Origin: Podospora comata
Taxonomy: Eukaryota; Ascomycota; Sordariomycetes; Sordariales; Podosporaceae
DNA length: 64,000 bases
Assembly: GCA_017354895.1 (NCBI GenBank)
Contig: CP071494.1
Coordinates: 1,674,001-1,738,000, forward strand
Direction of reading: 5' to 3'
Shown: positions 35,823-46,424 of the stretch, piece by piece
How the letters are laid out: each line of letters begins with the position of its first letter
Numbering within the stretch: position 1 is the first letter of the stretch
Made by a program: the position numbers and the translations under genes
The notes under the pieces: generated by a model
The model's input: only the letters and a program-made list of their open reading frames with translations
Database searches by the model: none
Told to the model about the DNA's origin: nothing

Positions 35823-36084
35823 AGTTGATCAGAAACTCTTTATTTCCGTCTAATCCTGGTAACATGCTCCTCCTCAGACCATGACCGATCCCGATGTCCT
35901 TGACTAAAAGTACAGAAAAACGGGCGCCGTCGTCCTCAACAACGGCGATGTGGAAGTTGCTCGATCGGAAAACTGATGCAAATTTGAAAAAGAGAAAAAA
36001 AAAACATAAAGGTATTGTCATTAACTAGAATCCGTCCAACTCCGTTCCCAAGCCACTTTTTCATTCCCAGTCATTGCGAGTCGT

Positions 36085-38385
36085 TTAGTCAACCTCCTCC
36101 ATGGCGTTGTCGCTGGTCTCAGCAGCGGCAACACCGGCATCGGCGGCGGGAGCATCGGCAGCAGCCTCGGGCTCCTCGTCCAGGTTCAGGCCGAGAGCGA
36201 CAAGCTTGTGGATGCGCTCAGCGAAGCCAGCGGGCTCCTCAATGGTGAAGCCAGAGACCAAGAGGGAGGTCTCGAAGAGGAGCTGAACGATGGACTTGAC
36301 GGTCTTGTCGTTCTCGCCGTCGGCCTCAACCTTCTGCTTGAGCTCCTTGATGATGGGGCTCTTGGGGGAGATCTCGAAGGTCTTCTTGGAGGACATGTAG
36401 CTGCTCATGGAGGTGTCACGGAGAGCCTGGGCCTTCATGATACGCTCCATGTTGGCAGACCAGCCGAACTGGCCAGTGCGGATGGCGCAAGGAGCGCCGA
36501 CCAACTTGTGGGAGACAACAACCTTCTCGACCTTGTCGCCGAGAACGTTCTTGAGAGCCTTGGCGAGACCGTCGTACTCCTTCTCCTCAGCCTCACGCTG
36601 CTTCTTCTCCTCCTCGGTCTCCTCGAGCTCGAAGTCCTTGGTGATGTCGACAAGCTTCTTGCCCTCGAACTCCTTGAGCTGAGTCATGGCGTACTCATCA
36701 ATGGGGTCAACAAGGAAGAGAACCTCGAAGCCCTTCTCCTTGAGAGAGTCAAGGAAGGGAGACTTGGAGACAGCCTTGATGGACTCGCCAGTGATGTAGT
36801 ACATGTTCTTCTGGTGCTCGGGCATGCGCGTGACATAGTCGGAGAGGGAGGTCTGCTCATCGCCAGACTTGGTGGAGTTGAAGCGGAGGAGCTTGGCGAG
36901 GGTGTTGCGGTTCTGGGAGTCCTCGTGGATGCCGAGCTTGATGTTCTTGGAGAAGGCAGTGTAGAACTTGTCGAACTGCTCCTTGTCCTCGGCGATCTCA
37001 GTGAAGAGCTCGAGGGCCTTCTTGACAATGTTCTTCTGTAGTGGTTGTTAGCCATCTGGGGGGAGGGGGGGAAATTGAAGAAGAAAAAAAGAGATTTTCC
37101 TTTTTCCTCTTTTTTTTCTTTTCAGGAAAGGGTGATCAGTATGCTTAGAAAAACTTACACGAATAACCTTCATGATCTTGTTTTGCTGAAGAGTCTCACG
37201 AGAAAGGTTGAGGGGAAGGTCCTCAGAGTCGACGACACCCTTGACGAAGCTGAGCCACTCAGGAATGAGGTCAGTGGCATCGTCAGTGATGAAAACACGG
37301 CGGACGTAGAGCTTGATGTTGTTCTTGGTCTTCTTGGTCTCGAAGAGGTCGAAAGGAGCGCGCTTGGGCACAAAGAGGATGGCCTTGAACTCAAGCTGAC
37401 CCTCAACAGAGAAGTGCTTGACGGCGAGGTGGTCCTCCCAGTCGTTGGAGAGAGACTTGTAGAAGGCGGCATACTCCTCCTGAGTGATGTCCTGGGGGTT
37501 GCGAGTCCAGATGGGCTTCTGCTTGCTGAAAAAAGGAAAAAAAGAAAAGTCAGAAAAAAACACCTTCATAATTTGGTTAGGAAAGTGGGAATCTTACTTG
37601 AGCTCCTCCTCCTCAGTCTTGACCTCCTTGACCTTCTTGGTCTTGGGCTTCTTCTCCTTGTCCTCCTCATCGTCCTCGACCTCTTCGATCTTGGGCTTCT
37701 TGTCGTCACCCTCCTCGACGGTCTCGGCCTCCTCATCGGGGACCTCGACCTCGGTCTCCTTCTGAACGTGGAGGTAGATGGGGTAAGAGATGAACTCAGA
37801 GTGCTTCTTGATCACCTCCTTGATCTTGGACTCATTGAGGTAATCAGTCTGCTCATCCTTGAGGTGGAGGATGATCTTGGTGCCGCGGCCAATGGAGGGG
37901 CCGTTGTCGGGGGAGATGTTGAAAGTGCCACCGGCGCTGGACTCCCAGATGTACTGCTCGTCATCATTGTTCTTGGAGACAACGGTGACTCTGTCGGCAA
38001 CGAGGTAGGCAGAGTAGAAACCGACACCGAACTGACCGATCATGGAAATATCAGCGCCAGCGGTGAGAGCCTCCATGAACTGCTTGGTGCCGGAGCGGGC
38101 AATGGTGCCAAGGTTGTTGACGAGGTCAGCCTTGGTCATACCGATACCGGTATCCTGGATGGTCAGAGTCTTGTTCTCCTTGTCGGGGATGATGTCGATG
38201 CGGAGATCCTTGCCAGTGTCCAACTTGCTGGGGTCGGACAGAGACTCATAGCGGATCTTGTCGAGGGCATCGGAGGCGTTGGAGACAAGTTCTCTGAGGA
38301 AGATCTCCTTGTTGGAGTAGACTGTGTTGATGATGAGGGAGAGAAGCTGAGAGATCTCAGCCTGGAACTCGAAAGTCTCAGCCAT
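36085..38385 (-). CDS. hsp90: HSP90 molecular chaperone
   Basis: Complement of exons 37598-38385, 37159-37525 and 36085-37035, with introns of 72 and 123 bp; 701 residues, the usual cytosolic HSP90 length. The N-terminal GHKL ATPase domain has the catalytic-helix motif [19 protein letters not shown], the DTGIGM loop and [16 protein letters not shown] lid. An acidic/lysine-rich linker lies at about residues 210-262, followed by the middle domain ([28 protein letters not shown]) and the dimerisation domain. It ends in MEEVD, the docking site for TPR co-chaperones. The start [11 protein letters not shown] is the family's canonical N-terminus. A TATTTAAA box lies 180 bp upstream. The protein folds kinases, receptors and transcription factors in the cytosol. 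Large open frames on the opposite strand (to 479 codons) are antisense shadows. Confidence 0.98.
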
Positions 38386-38564
38386 CTTGAAAGGGTATCT
38401 GAAGTCGAATCTGGGGTATCTGATCGATTTGAGTCGGTTAGAATCGTCGCCTGGTGGTTTTTGCAAAGTATTTTTCCTGTGTGATGTAGTGGCTTGAAGG
38501 AAACAAGACAATAGTGCGGGGTGGAAGGGTCGAGCGGGCAGCCCCAAGCTGATAACTCTCAAAC

Positions 38565-38572
38565 TTTAAATA
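38565..38572 (-). promoter_or_regulatory. TATA box of HSP90
   Basis: TATTTAAA read on the minus strand, 180 bp before the HSP90 start codon. Two CCCCT elements (stress-response-like) lie 170-200 bp further upstream near 38.75-38.77 kb. No canonical heat-shock element with regular GAA/TTC spacing was evident by eye. Confidence 0.5.
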
Positions 38573-41175
38573 GCCCCGCCGTTCACAAAATCCCAGCAGA
38601 TGCTCTGTCCGATAAGGCTTCGAAATTGCAATTGCAATAAGCCACACGATAAAGCTTTGTTTGTTGGGTGCGATTGGGGAGCAATTTCGTAGAGAGGGAA
38701 GGAGGGGCAGGCCGCAAGGCTGAAGAATGGGACTGGCGACTATAAGAGGGGCAGCGACTTACCAAAAGGGGATGTTCGAGTATCAACGATCTACGCCTAG
38801 CAGGAAAGATCTGGCAGGGCAGGTGTGAAGCAGAGAGAAGAGAGGAAGGTGGTTGTTGGTCTGAAGATGGGAAGGAAGGAAGGAGAGGACAGGAAGAGGG
38901 AGGAGGGCGGCAGCTAAAATGTCTTTGGAGGCACCCCTGGGCTGTGCTCTGCAGTGTTTCTATGAGATTCTATCGCCCAAAATTCTACCATTTCTCTGTG
39001 ATTCGTTTGATTCGGCCTCCACAGCAACGGTCCGCTGTGCTGATTGGCCCCTGTGCCAGCTCCGCTCAGGCAACTTCCCCCCACCTCTGCGGCTGCCACA
39101 GCAAACCACCAAGCTGGGGTCGAGAACTCAATGGAAGTCGTACAGCGCTTCTAGGCTCTCTCAGAATGCCATTTCCATCACGGTGAGCCTCACTGGAGCC
39201 ATCTTGGCATGGAAATCACTGATCGGAGTGCTGTCCTCCCGTCGCTGTCAGAGAAGGCTCCAGAATTCTCGAGACGCCCAGCGAGGCTGAAAACGAGGCT
39301 GGCCCCTGTTCCACCTGCCAACCCCGCGTTGGTTGGCCCGTGCATTTAGGAGTCACAAAGAACATGGGACACTGGATCAAGCAACTGGTGAAAGCTGACG
39401 GGGCCGTTACCTATCACCGTTGCTGCATGTTCAGATGGAAAGGCAACCAACCTCAACGGCCAGGTGAGGGGTGGACCTCCAAGGCTGCCTGGGTGGTGCC
39501 TTCCTTCGAAGACATTACCCCTGAAGGTTGTTTACTTCCTTTGTATTTCTTTGGTCTTGCGTTTCTTACGACACGGCATTGCAAACACACACAGTAGGAC
39601 AACCAGCACTCTAGCAGGCTTTATGCCGGGTCCTCCGTATCCCAGAGCAACGGCCAAAGTTTTCAAGTAGTAGAGAGCTTCGCTCTCGCCCTCTTGACAA
39701 CGGAATGAAACCGCAGAGGAAATAGTACCTTAGGGTGATCACCGCTGGCGTAATGCTTTCTGCAAGTATACCATGGGCTCTTGTCGGATTTGGTCATGTC
39801 CCTCGATGTGGCGGCGAAGGAGCCCTCAAAAGCACCGTCAACAGGCTGAGGTTGAAGCTGGTTTGATTTGGCCATGGGGTATGAAGCAGAGGGTTACTTA
39901 TGGTCAGCTTCTCGCAACTGGCAGCAGACCATCTTGCCTTTCGAGTAAGATGGGGAAGGCTCATTATAACGGTGACTACAAGCCAATTGCCAGATTTCAT
40001 CGGTGAAGATGTCGATTCTGAGAGAATGATAGGCTCGAACAGCAGCAAGCTCCTTCTCCATGGTATGGCTTACTGTTTGACACATTGTCAGTCAGAATAT
40101 GTGGTGCCAGCTCAATATATGGGTTTCCACCCTATAGTATCATCCAGAGTTAAGATAGGGTTTCAGTGGCAGTTGAGATCCAGCACACCTATCTGTCGAG
40201 GTGTTTTGTGCTTGTGAAACAGAAATATCATCTGGAAGTGAGCACCCGGGCGGCTGACGTGTTTCGTGGGGGATATGTCTGATGTGTTGCGCTGCCAGGT
40301 GACAAGGCATAACATACTGTGCCGGCTGGTTTTCGATTGATAGCAGCGGCCTCGTTGCTCCTTAGCTATCATTTGGAATTTCATATGTCGATACCTTATA
40401 GACACAACTTACACTTACACAAGTTGTCTGATAAACTTCAACCCGGCAGTCTAATACCAAGTGATGGTGTCCGATAGCAAATCCGAACCACTTGATAGCA
40501 AGTTTTGTTGAGTAGAAGCTGCAAGCCTCACAAGAAGTGTATTCTGTAGAATACTGAGATATACGGAGTTTAACTTATTCTCATCACCACCCTCCCATAT
40601 ACGTCCTTGTGCAAAATACAAGCTTGGTGAGAGCAGATACCGGGTCCGTCGGCAGCTTTCGTGCTCTGCTGTCTGTCCGCAACCGTCTTCTATTCCTGGA
40701 GATCGACAGGACCCCAAGGACTTGGCACCGGTCGCAGGAAGAAACACGTGCATGAATAGTTGCACATCCACGACGTCTCACCGACATTGCTGATGAAGCA
40801 CAGGGGAGATGAACCAACCCCTCATGTTTGATCCTTTGGTGAGTGAGAGATTCAGACTGTCTGGTTCGCCGTCCCTGTGCTGTTCGGCCGCTAAGCGTAG
40901 CCCCGCCCGACCGTCTGGAGGGGTGACGCAATCAGGAAAGAGGGGTGCCGCATCGCGGGGCGGGGGCCGGCAGAGCCAGGGGGACTGAGCTGCCGTGGGG
41001 AGAGAGAGCTGCAACTGCGGGCAAGCTTTTGGGGGGAGCTGCACTCAGTGCCCCACCTTGCCAGTGTTGCTGCTTTGCCTGCCTGGAATGCCACTTTCTT
41101 CAACCCTCCCACCCCCTTTAAGAGCTTGACCTGCCCCTCCACCAAGCCCCGCTGGTTTTTCTCCCCTTTTCCATC
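38573..41175. other. Intergenic 2.6 kb between HSP90 and FKBP
   Basis: The divergent promoter region. A GTAAGT near 38.76 kb on the minus strand could be the donor of an HSP90 5'UTR intron. A small perfect inverted repeat (ACAACTT...AAGTTGT) lies at about 40.41-40.43 kb. No gene is supported. Confidence 0.45.
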
Positions 41176-41689
41176 ATGTTCAGAAGTTCCATCTTCCAAG
41201 CTACCAGATCGCTTCGTCAATTGACTACTCCTGCCACCCGCAACCTTTCATTCACAGCCGCCAGAATGGGTATCCCCACCGACGCTCCCGAAGGTCTCAA
41301 GATTGAGTCCCAGAACGCTGGCTCCGGCCCTGAGGTCAAGAAGGGTAAGCTTGTCCTCCTGTCTCTTAAACAGCTTAAGCATAGTATATCATCAAAGCTA
41401 ACACCAATTGCCCACAACAGGTGACTCCGTCGATGTCCACTACAAGGGCACCCTCGAGGACGGCACCGAGTTCGACCAGAGCTACAAGCGCGGCCAGCCC
41501 CTCAACTTCACCGTCGGCGCCGGCATGGTCATCCAGGGCTGGGATGCCGGCCTCGTCGGCATGCAGGTTGGCGAGAAGCGCAAGCTGACCATCCCCTCCA
41601 ACCTCGCCTACGGCGAGCGCGGCATTCCCGGTGTCATCCCCAAGAACGCCACCCTCATCTTCGAGACCGAGCTCGTCAAGATCAGATAA
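41176..41689 (+). CDS. FPR1: FKBP-type peptidyl-prolyl cis-trans isomerase, possible mitochondrial and cytosolic forms
   Basis: Exons 41176-41344 and 41421-41689 with a 76-bp GTAAGC...CAG intron; 145 residues. The C-terminal 90 residues are a complete FKBP12 domain: [17 protein letters not shown], the [18 protein letters not shown] active-site strand with the conserved Val-Ile-x-Gly-Trp, then [19 protein letters not shown]. It accelerates proline isomerisation and binds FK506 and rapamycin. The first 30 residues ([16 protein letters not shown]...) form an amphipathic Arg/Ser-rich stretch that looks like a mitochondrial presequence. A second ATG ([10 protein letters not shown], residue 31) gives a normal-length cytosolic FKBP. 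Two start sites could therefore make both forms, as is known for a Neurospora cyclophilin gene; here it is inference. Confidence 0.95.
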
Positions 41690-41800
41690 ATCAACAATCC
41701 AAAACACATTACAAGGAGGGAGCATATATCTTTGACATTTCGCAAAGCCTTACCCCCTTATGCTTACTAGATGGAGCAAAACGAAAATCGAATCATGGTT

Positions 41801-42082
41801 TCACTCTGGGCTAGACACCCAGCCACCTATCTCAATGTCTCCTGCTCGGACAATCTCTATTTCTTTTGTACAGGTGAAATGCTCCCGACCAAAACGCCAA
41901 TGCCGTGTGGATGCGAGGAGATGACCGCCCAACCGCCCTGAATGATATCTACACAAACGATTCCCTGACTCGTAGTCGTCGTCCATGTCCCGTAACCCTT
42001 TTCTAAACCTTTTAGGTCCCAAGATTGTACAAGAACTTCGCTCTATGTCCCTACTCATGCTTCCGAAGCACATGTTCTCCCA
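41801..42082 (-). other. In-frame open extension after the TAG stop of the flavin-reductase-like gene
   Basis: After TAG at 42083-42085 the same frame runs open for 93 codons to TGA at 41801-41803. The predicted tail is mixed-composition and globular-looking (for example LGPKRFRKGLRDMDDDY and EIEIVRAGDIEIGGW). It is antisense to the FKBP 3' flank. It may be a conditional C-terminus or a chance open frame. Confidence 0.3.
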
Positions 42083-43069
42083 CTATTCCTCACCATCCTT
42101 CCCTTCTTCCACCCCCTCCCCAGGAATAATACACCCCCCTAACTCCCTATACTTTCTATCCGCATACATCAACCCAAACTTGTCCTCCTTCCCACCCCCA
42201 TTCACCTCAACAATCTCCTTCACCTCCCCCAAAACAATATAATGATCCCTCACCTTCACCAACCCCCCCATTGGCTCCTGTAACAGCTCACAGCGTAAGA
42301 CATATAACACGCCCGGCCCTTTTAGTATTGGCGCCTCCCCTTTTGTCTCTGTCTCGTAGGAGCAACCACATTCGGATTGGAGCTGCTCAAACACCTCCAG
42401 CCCGGCTGCGTTTCCTCTGGCAAGCCAGTCGGCTATTCTCGCGCCGGAGGGGTCGTCGGTGAGGATGTGGATGTTGAATAGGCGGGAGGAGGAGAGGGCG
42501 TCAAAGGTGCGGGAGGGGGTGGCGATGTTGAAGGAGATGATGGGGGTGGGGAGGAGGGAGAGGGAGGTGAAGGAGGACATTGTCATTGCTCGGGGGATTG
42601 GACCGGAGGAGGAGGAGGTGCAGACGACGACGGAGTGGGTTATTAGGCGCATTAGGGAGCGGAACTGTTCTGGCAGGGGGAGGGAGGTGGAGGAGGAGGA
42701 GTGAGGGTGGATTGAGGGGGGGGTTGGGGGGGAGGTGGTGAATTGTCGGAGGGGATGGGGGGTTGTGCTGAGGGTTCGATTATGAGGTGGTTGATGAGTG
42801 AGGGGTTCTGAGGAACTGTTAGAAGAGACAGAGGATGGAGATGTGAGGTTCATACGTGATATTGGTGCTCTTCGTGGGTGTGGTAGAATTGTACATGATG
42901 GTACATGCCCCTTGTTGATATGTTGTTGACTCTGGATATGCAGCCGGCGCATAGGTATTGGCTTTGCCCTTCTCATGCTCAATGTTGGTGCTGTGATGAC
43001 GGCGGCCGAGTTGCTGCATCTCTCTGCGGCAGCTTTCAAGCCCACCGTAATTCGTGGGGGGGAGTTCAT
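42083..43069 (-). CDS. Flavin-reductase-like FMN-binding split-barrel protein
   Basis: An uninterrupted frame of 328 codons. About residues 130-300 match the flavin-reductase-like fold: FRSLMRLITHSVVVCTS, then the FMN-contacting SSFTSLSLLPTPIISFNIATPSRTF-like strand-helix (positions about 42.50-42.58 kb), a helix with FNIHILTDD, and a C-terminal barrel strand DHYIVLGEV. Members use NAD(P)H to reduce FMN/FAD or bind flavin for partner monooxygenases. The N-terminal 110 residues are Ser/Pro/Thr-rich with MRRAKPIPMRRLHIQS, compatible with mitochondrial targeting. The start is uncertain: ATGs at 43069, at MRRAKP and at MNLTSP are all possible. A 40-bp GT-AG segment near 42.84 kb is too short for an intron and would shift the frame, so I keep it unspliced. 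The stop is TAG. Confidence 0.8.
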   Translation of the reverse strand: MNSPPRITVGLKAAAERCSNSAAVITAPTLSMRRAKPIPMRRLHIQSQQHINKGHVPSCTILPHPRRAPISRMNLTSPSSVSSNSSSEPLTHQPPHNRTLSTTPHPLRQFTTSPPTPPSIHPHSSSSTSLPLPEQFRSLMRLITHSVVVCTSSSSGPIPRAMTMSSFTSLSLLPTPIISFNIATPSRTFDALSSSRLFNIHILTDDPSGARIADWLARGNAAGLEVFEQLQSECGCSYETETKGEAPILKGPGVLYVLRCELLQEPMGGLVKVRDHYIVLGEVKEIVEVNGGGKEDKFGLMYADRKYRELGGCIIPGEGVEEGKDGEE

Positions 43070-43534
43070 ACTTTGACACCATATACTGTCTTTCCGTCTT
43101 CCTTCAAAGCAAATCAGACGAACTTATGGCCAATGTCAAAATCTGTTGTTCGTCTCAGTCGCAAATCGGCTTCTTCCACTTCCACGGCCTTGGGTCCGTC
43201 ATCGAACGGCTCCCACCCCTGCAAATAGAGTTATCGATAAGCTCCGATAAACCCCGATAACAACCCCGGACCCTTGCTGAGTGGGCTCTCAATTGCGGGC
43301 TGCCGCGGGTTGGAGCTGTGCCGCCCGCCGCGAGTTATCAAAATTTCGAACCGGGGGAACCAATCGGCGCGGCAAGCGGGAAGGACGAGTAATTGAAGAT
43401 TTGGAGACGACGACGACATTGGCGATAGGGACAGCGAGAGATACCCCCAGCTTTTATTCCCACCTGCCCCGACGGTCTCGAACCTGAATCAAACCGCAAA
43501 ACCCCTCGCTCCCCGGAGCCCTCCCACAGTCACA
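43070..43534. promoter_or_regulatory. Divergent promoter, flavin reductase / bL31m
   Basis: A 465-bp divergent intergenic region between two genes with possible mitochondrial products. GATAA words cluster at about 43.23-43.26 kb. No TATA box is evident. Confidence 0.4.
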
Positions 43535-44062
43535 ATGGCCAGCAAACTCCCACCATCAGCCCTCCAAACCCTCAGGCGACCATCCCTCAACATCAACAAC
43601 AACCACCTCCCCTCCCCAATACCTCAAACCCAGCTCCGCCACGCAACCTTCATCCCCCGCCACCGCCGCCCCTACAAGTTCACCCAGCTCGTCCAGCTCT
43701 CCGACGGCTCGACCTACACCGTCCGCACCACCTCCCCCGTCGCCCTCTACAAGTCGGCAAAGGACACCCGCAACCACATCCTCTGGCAGCCCACCGACAA
43801 GTCCCTCCGCAACGTCGAGGTCGACGAGGCCGGCAAGCTCGCCGCCTTCAGAGAGCGCTACGGCCGCGGGTGGGACGCCGAGGAGGCTGCCGTCGAGCAG
43901 CAGGAAGCTGCAGCAACAGAAAAGAAGGCAGAGGAAAGCGATCCGTTTGACAGTCTTGTTGGGTTGATCAGTGATTTCGCTGCCGCATCAACAAGTAATA
44001 CCGCCGGAGGGTTGAGTGCAAAGGAGCAGGCGAAGAAGGATAAGGGGGGGAAGAAGAAATAA
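43535..44062 (+). CDS. MRPL36: Mitochondrial large-subunit ribosomal protein bL31m
   Basis: Intronless, 175 residues. An N-terminal basic presequence-like region (about residues 1-40) is followed by the conserved bL31m core: RHRRPYKFTQLVQLSDGSTY, RTTSPVALYKSAKDTRNH, LWQPTDKSLRNVEVDE and KLAAFRERYGRGWD. This fungal protein, yeast Mrpl36, belongs to the 54S subunit and contacts the small subunit. A variable acidic, then lysine-rich tail (ends KKDKGGKKK) is usual. The nearest upstream gene is divergent and may also be mitochondrial. The stop is TAA. Confidence 0.93.
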   Translation: MASKLPPSALQTLRRPSLNINNNHLPSPIPQTQLRHATFIPRHRRPYKFTQLVQLSDGSTYTVRTTSPVALYKSAKDTRNHILWQPTDKSLRNVEVDEAGKLAAFRERYGRGWDAEEAAVEQQEAAATEKKAEESDPFDSLVGLISDFAAASTSNTAGGLSAKEQAKKDKGGKKK

Positions 44063-44398
44063 GGGATGGGGGAAAAATGAATAAGGAAAGGGAAAACCTT
44101 GTATTATAACACTGTGGGAATATAAAGTTGTATTTTTGGACAGACAACAACAAAAACAAATATCAAAAGTCTCGAAAAAGGGGCAGGTGAAGTGATCATA
44201 CTTCTCACATCTATCACGGCTCTCACAACGAAAGGGGGGTGTACGAGTTGAGAATGCTTGGATTTAACATCACCCATCCTCCAGCTACGCAGCGTTTCTA
44301 AACACTACAGCAAAACCCATTCAATAAACCCATGACCCATCGCCTGCCGCAAAACTACCCAATACACTGTAACAAACCTCCAACAGTTCACCTCCAAG
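44063..44398. other. Convergent intergenic region bL31m / VPS5
   Basis: About 340 bp of 3' flanks. AT-rich poly(A)-signal-like sequence follows bL31m at about 44.1-44.17 kb. Nothing else is seen. Confidence 0.5.
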
Positions 44399-44566
44399 TC
44401 ATCCCACCCACGCAAACCCCCCAAATACGGCACTCCACTCACTAGTCCACGAACTCGACGACTCCTCCCTCCTTGCCTTCCCACCACCACTGTGGTTCGT
44501 CCTATCCCCCAAACTGCTCGGGCTCCTCGAACGCCCCCCATGACCAACAGGACCATCAGCAAACGA
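44399..44566 (-). other. In-frame open extension after the TAG stop of VPS5
   Basis: After TAG at 44567-44569 the VPS5 frame stays open for 55 codons to TGA at 44399-44401. The predicted tail is strongly protein-like: SFADGPVGHGGRSRSPSSL, then GGGKARREESSSSW, then SAVFGGFAWVG. It is rich in Ser/Gly/Arg and offers likely phosphosites (RSRSPSS). Confidence 0.5.
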
Positions 44567-46424
44567 CTAATCCGAGTCCTCATCAATCCTAGCACGAGCC
44601 CTATCCACCGCCGTGTTGCCAGCCGGCTTGTTGGCCTGCACAACCGGTGGTCTGTAAAAAACAGTCTCGTCATCCTCGGCGTCGAGCTGCATGAGGAATG
44701 TCTCCCATTTCTCGATAAGCTATTCCAAGACGTTAGTCTCCCATGTAGCCACTGATCATATAAACGGGTAACAAACCTCCTTCTGGGCCTCAACCGCACT
44801 CTCCAAATACGTCTCCACGGCACTCTTGAAATCCTCCACCTTCTCCCTCTCAAACCTGTCCAGTTCCGCCCTCATCAACCGCCCCATATCGTCAAACAAC
44901 AGCCTTGCCTGGTGAACCTTCCTCTCCGCGTCAGCAACCTCAGCACTGACCTGGTTCAGCCTGTCCTGCTGGCTCTTCCCCTGTCTCAGAAGCTTATCCT
45001 GCGCCGCCTTCCGCTTCTGCATCTCCCCCTCGGCACTGTGCCAGCTGTGAAACGCCTTCTGTCTCTGCAAGAAGCTCTGCTTCACACTCCCGATCAACCG
45101 GATATACTCCTCAATGATAATCCCAAAGGTCAGCACATCCTGTTGGGCCTGGCGGTCGTAAACATCGCGAATGGTGAGCTGCAGTTCGGATAACGCATCC
45201 AGCGGCCCCGACAGCGTAGGCGACAATTCCACAGTAGACAAAGCATGCAAGCTCGCCGAAAAATCCCCCGCCGCCTCCGCCATAGCCTTCCTCTGCAGCA
45301 CCATCCCATCCATCGCCTTCAGCAACGCCTTCAACTGATTCTCCAGCGCATCCAGATACACCCTCCTCTCATGAAACCAATCATCCTGCTCCACAAACTT
45401 GCTCCCCCCACCCCCAAACCCCAAGCTCCCAAGCACCCCCTTGGACTCCCCCCCCAAATTCACCTCCTTCCTCTCCTTGTGCTTGACATCAATATTGAAA
45501 CTCTCACTCTCCAGAAACAGCTTCAAATCCCCATCCAGCCCCAGCTGCGGATGCCCCGCAATTTTATTCAGCATCTTCTCCAACGCCGCCCTCCTCGCCT
45601 CGACAAAATTACTCTCGAACCTCCCCACCGCCTGCTTCTCCGGAGGAGGCGGGACAACAACACCGGGATTGTTGCCATGAAGCGTGGTGTAAAGCCACAA
45701 GAAATCGCGATACCGGCGCTTGACTTCGAATTCGGGGTTTTTGTACGCCTTGGAGGTAGTCTGCCATCCCGTTAACATCCTTACCCCCCTCCACCCCCTA
45801 TCCATTTCCCCTCAGTAAACATACCTTCGTCCTAACAGAATAAACGATATGACTACTAGTCAAATCCCCCACCTTGTGCGGATCCCCCACCGTGATGCTA
45901 AACACCGGCTTCGCCGCCTGCTCAACACTCACACTCGGCGGCGCCCCCGTCGTCGTCCTCACCGGGCTAGGCAACGCCCCTTGCACCGGCGGGGGCTGTC
46001 TCGGTCCGGAAGCAGCAAACAAACTGCCCTCGTCATCATCGTCATCGATCCTGTGCGGATCTGGGGGGCCGGCTCGCTTGGCACCGCCAAGAGGAGCGGG
46101 CATTGTCGTTCGGAGGGGGAGTTCTTTCGAGGGCGGCACCGGGGGGGAGACATCCTCCGCGGCGGCGGGAGTGGTCGCGGGCGGGGTAGCTGCTCCCAGA
46201 GGACCGAGAGGGTCATCTTCTACTGCTTGGAGCTGGGTCGGTTTGGCGATCAGCCGGCGGGGTGTGATTCTCGACGGGCGGGAGGAGGAAGAAGAAGATG
46301 TGGGAGCTGCCGTCGCCGGCGCGGGAGCGGTGCTAGTGGTGGTGGTCGAGGGGGTTGTGGTCGTGGTCGTGGTGTCGTCGGTCGCCTGAGAGGTGCCGGC
46401 CGAGTCGGCCCAGGGGTCCTCCAT
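44567..46424 (-). CDS. VPS5: Sorting nexin VPS5 (retromer SNX-BAR subunit)
   Basis: Complement of exons 45825-46424, 44777-45760 and 44567-44719; introns of 64 and 57 bp with matching phases; 578 residues. Residues 1-170 are disordered with Thr/Ser/Ala runs. The PX domain (about 172-290) starts ITVGDPHKVGDLTSSHIVYSV and has RRYRDFLWLYTTL, the phosphoinositide-binding RRYxDF motif. A C-terminal BAR domain of long helices (about 310-555) ends with QKELIEKWETFL. VPS5 dimerises with VPS17 and coats endosomes to return receptors to the Golgi. The start MEDPWADS is typical of fungal VPS5. The last donor is GTTTGT. The TAG stop follows RARARIDEDSD and is followed by a long open frame. Confidence 0.95.

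Noticed and set aside
36208-37041. 277-codon plus-strand frame over the HSP90 last exon
   Set aside because: Leucine-rich mirror translation of the conserved HSP90 middle and C-terminal domains.
37045-38484. 479-codon plus-strand open frame opposite HSP90
   Set aside because: Leu/Val/Gly/Asp-rich translation complementary to conserved HSP90 codons, and it runs across the HSP90 introns' complements. This is the known antisense-frame artefact of GC3-biased chaperone genes.
42841-42880. 40-bp intron in the flavin-reductase-like gene
   Set aside because: Below normal fungal intron size, and removal shifts the frame away from the conserved domain.
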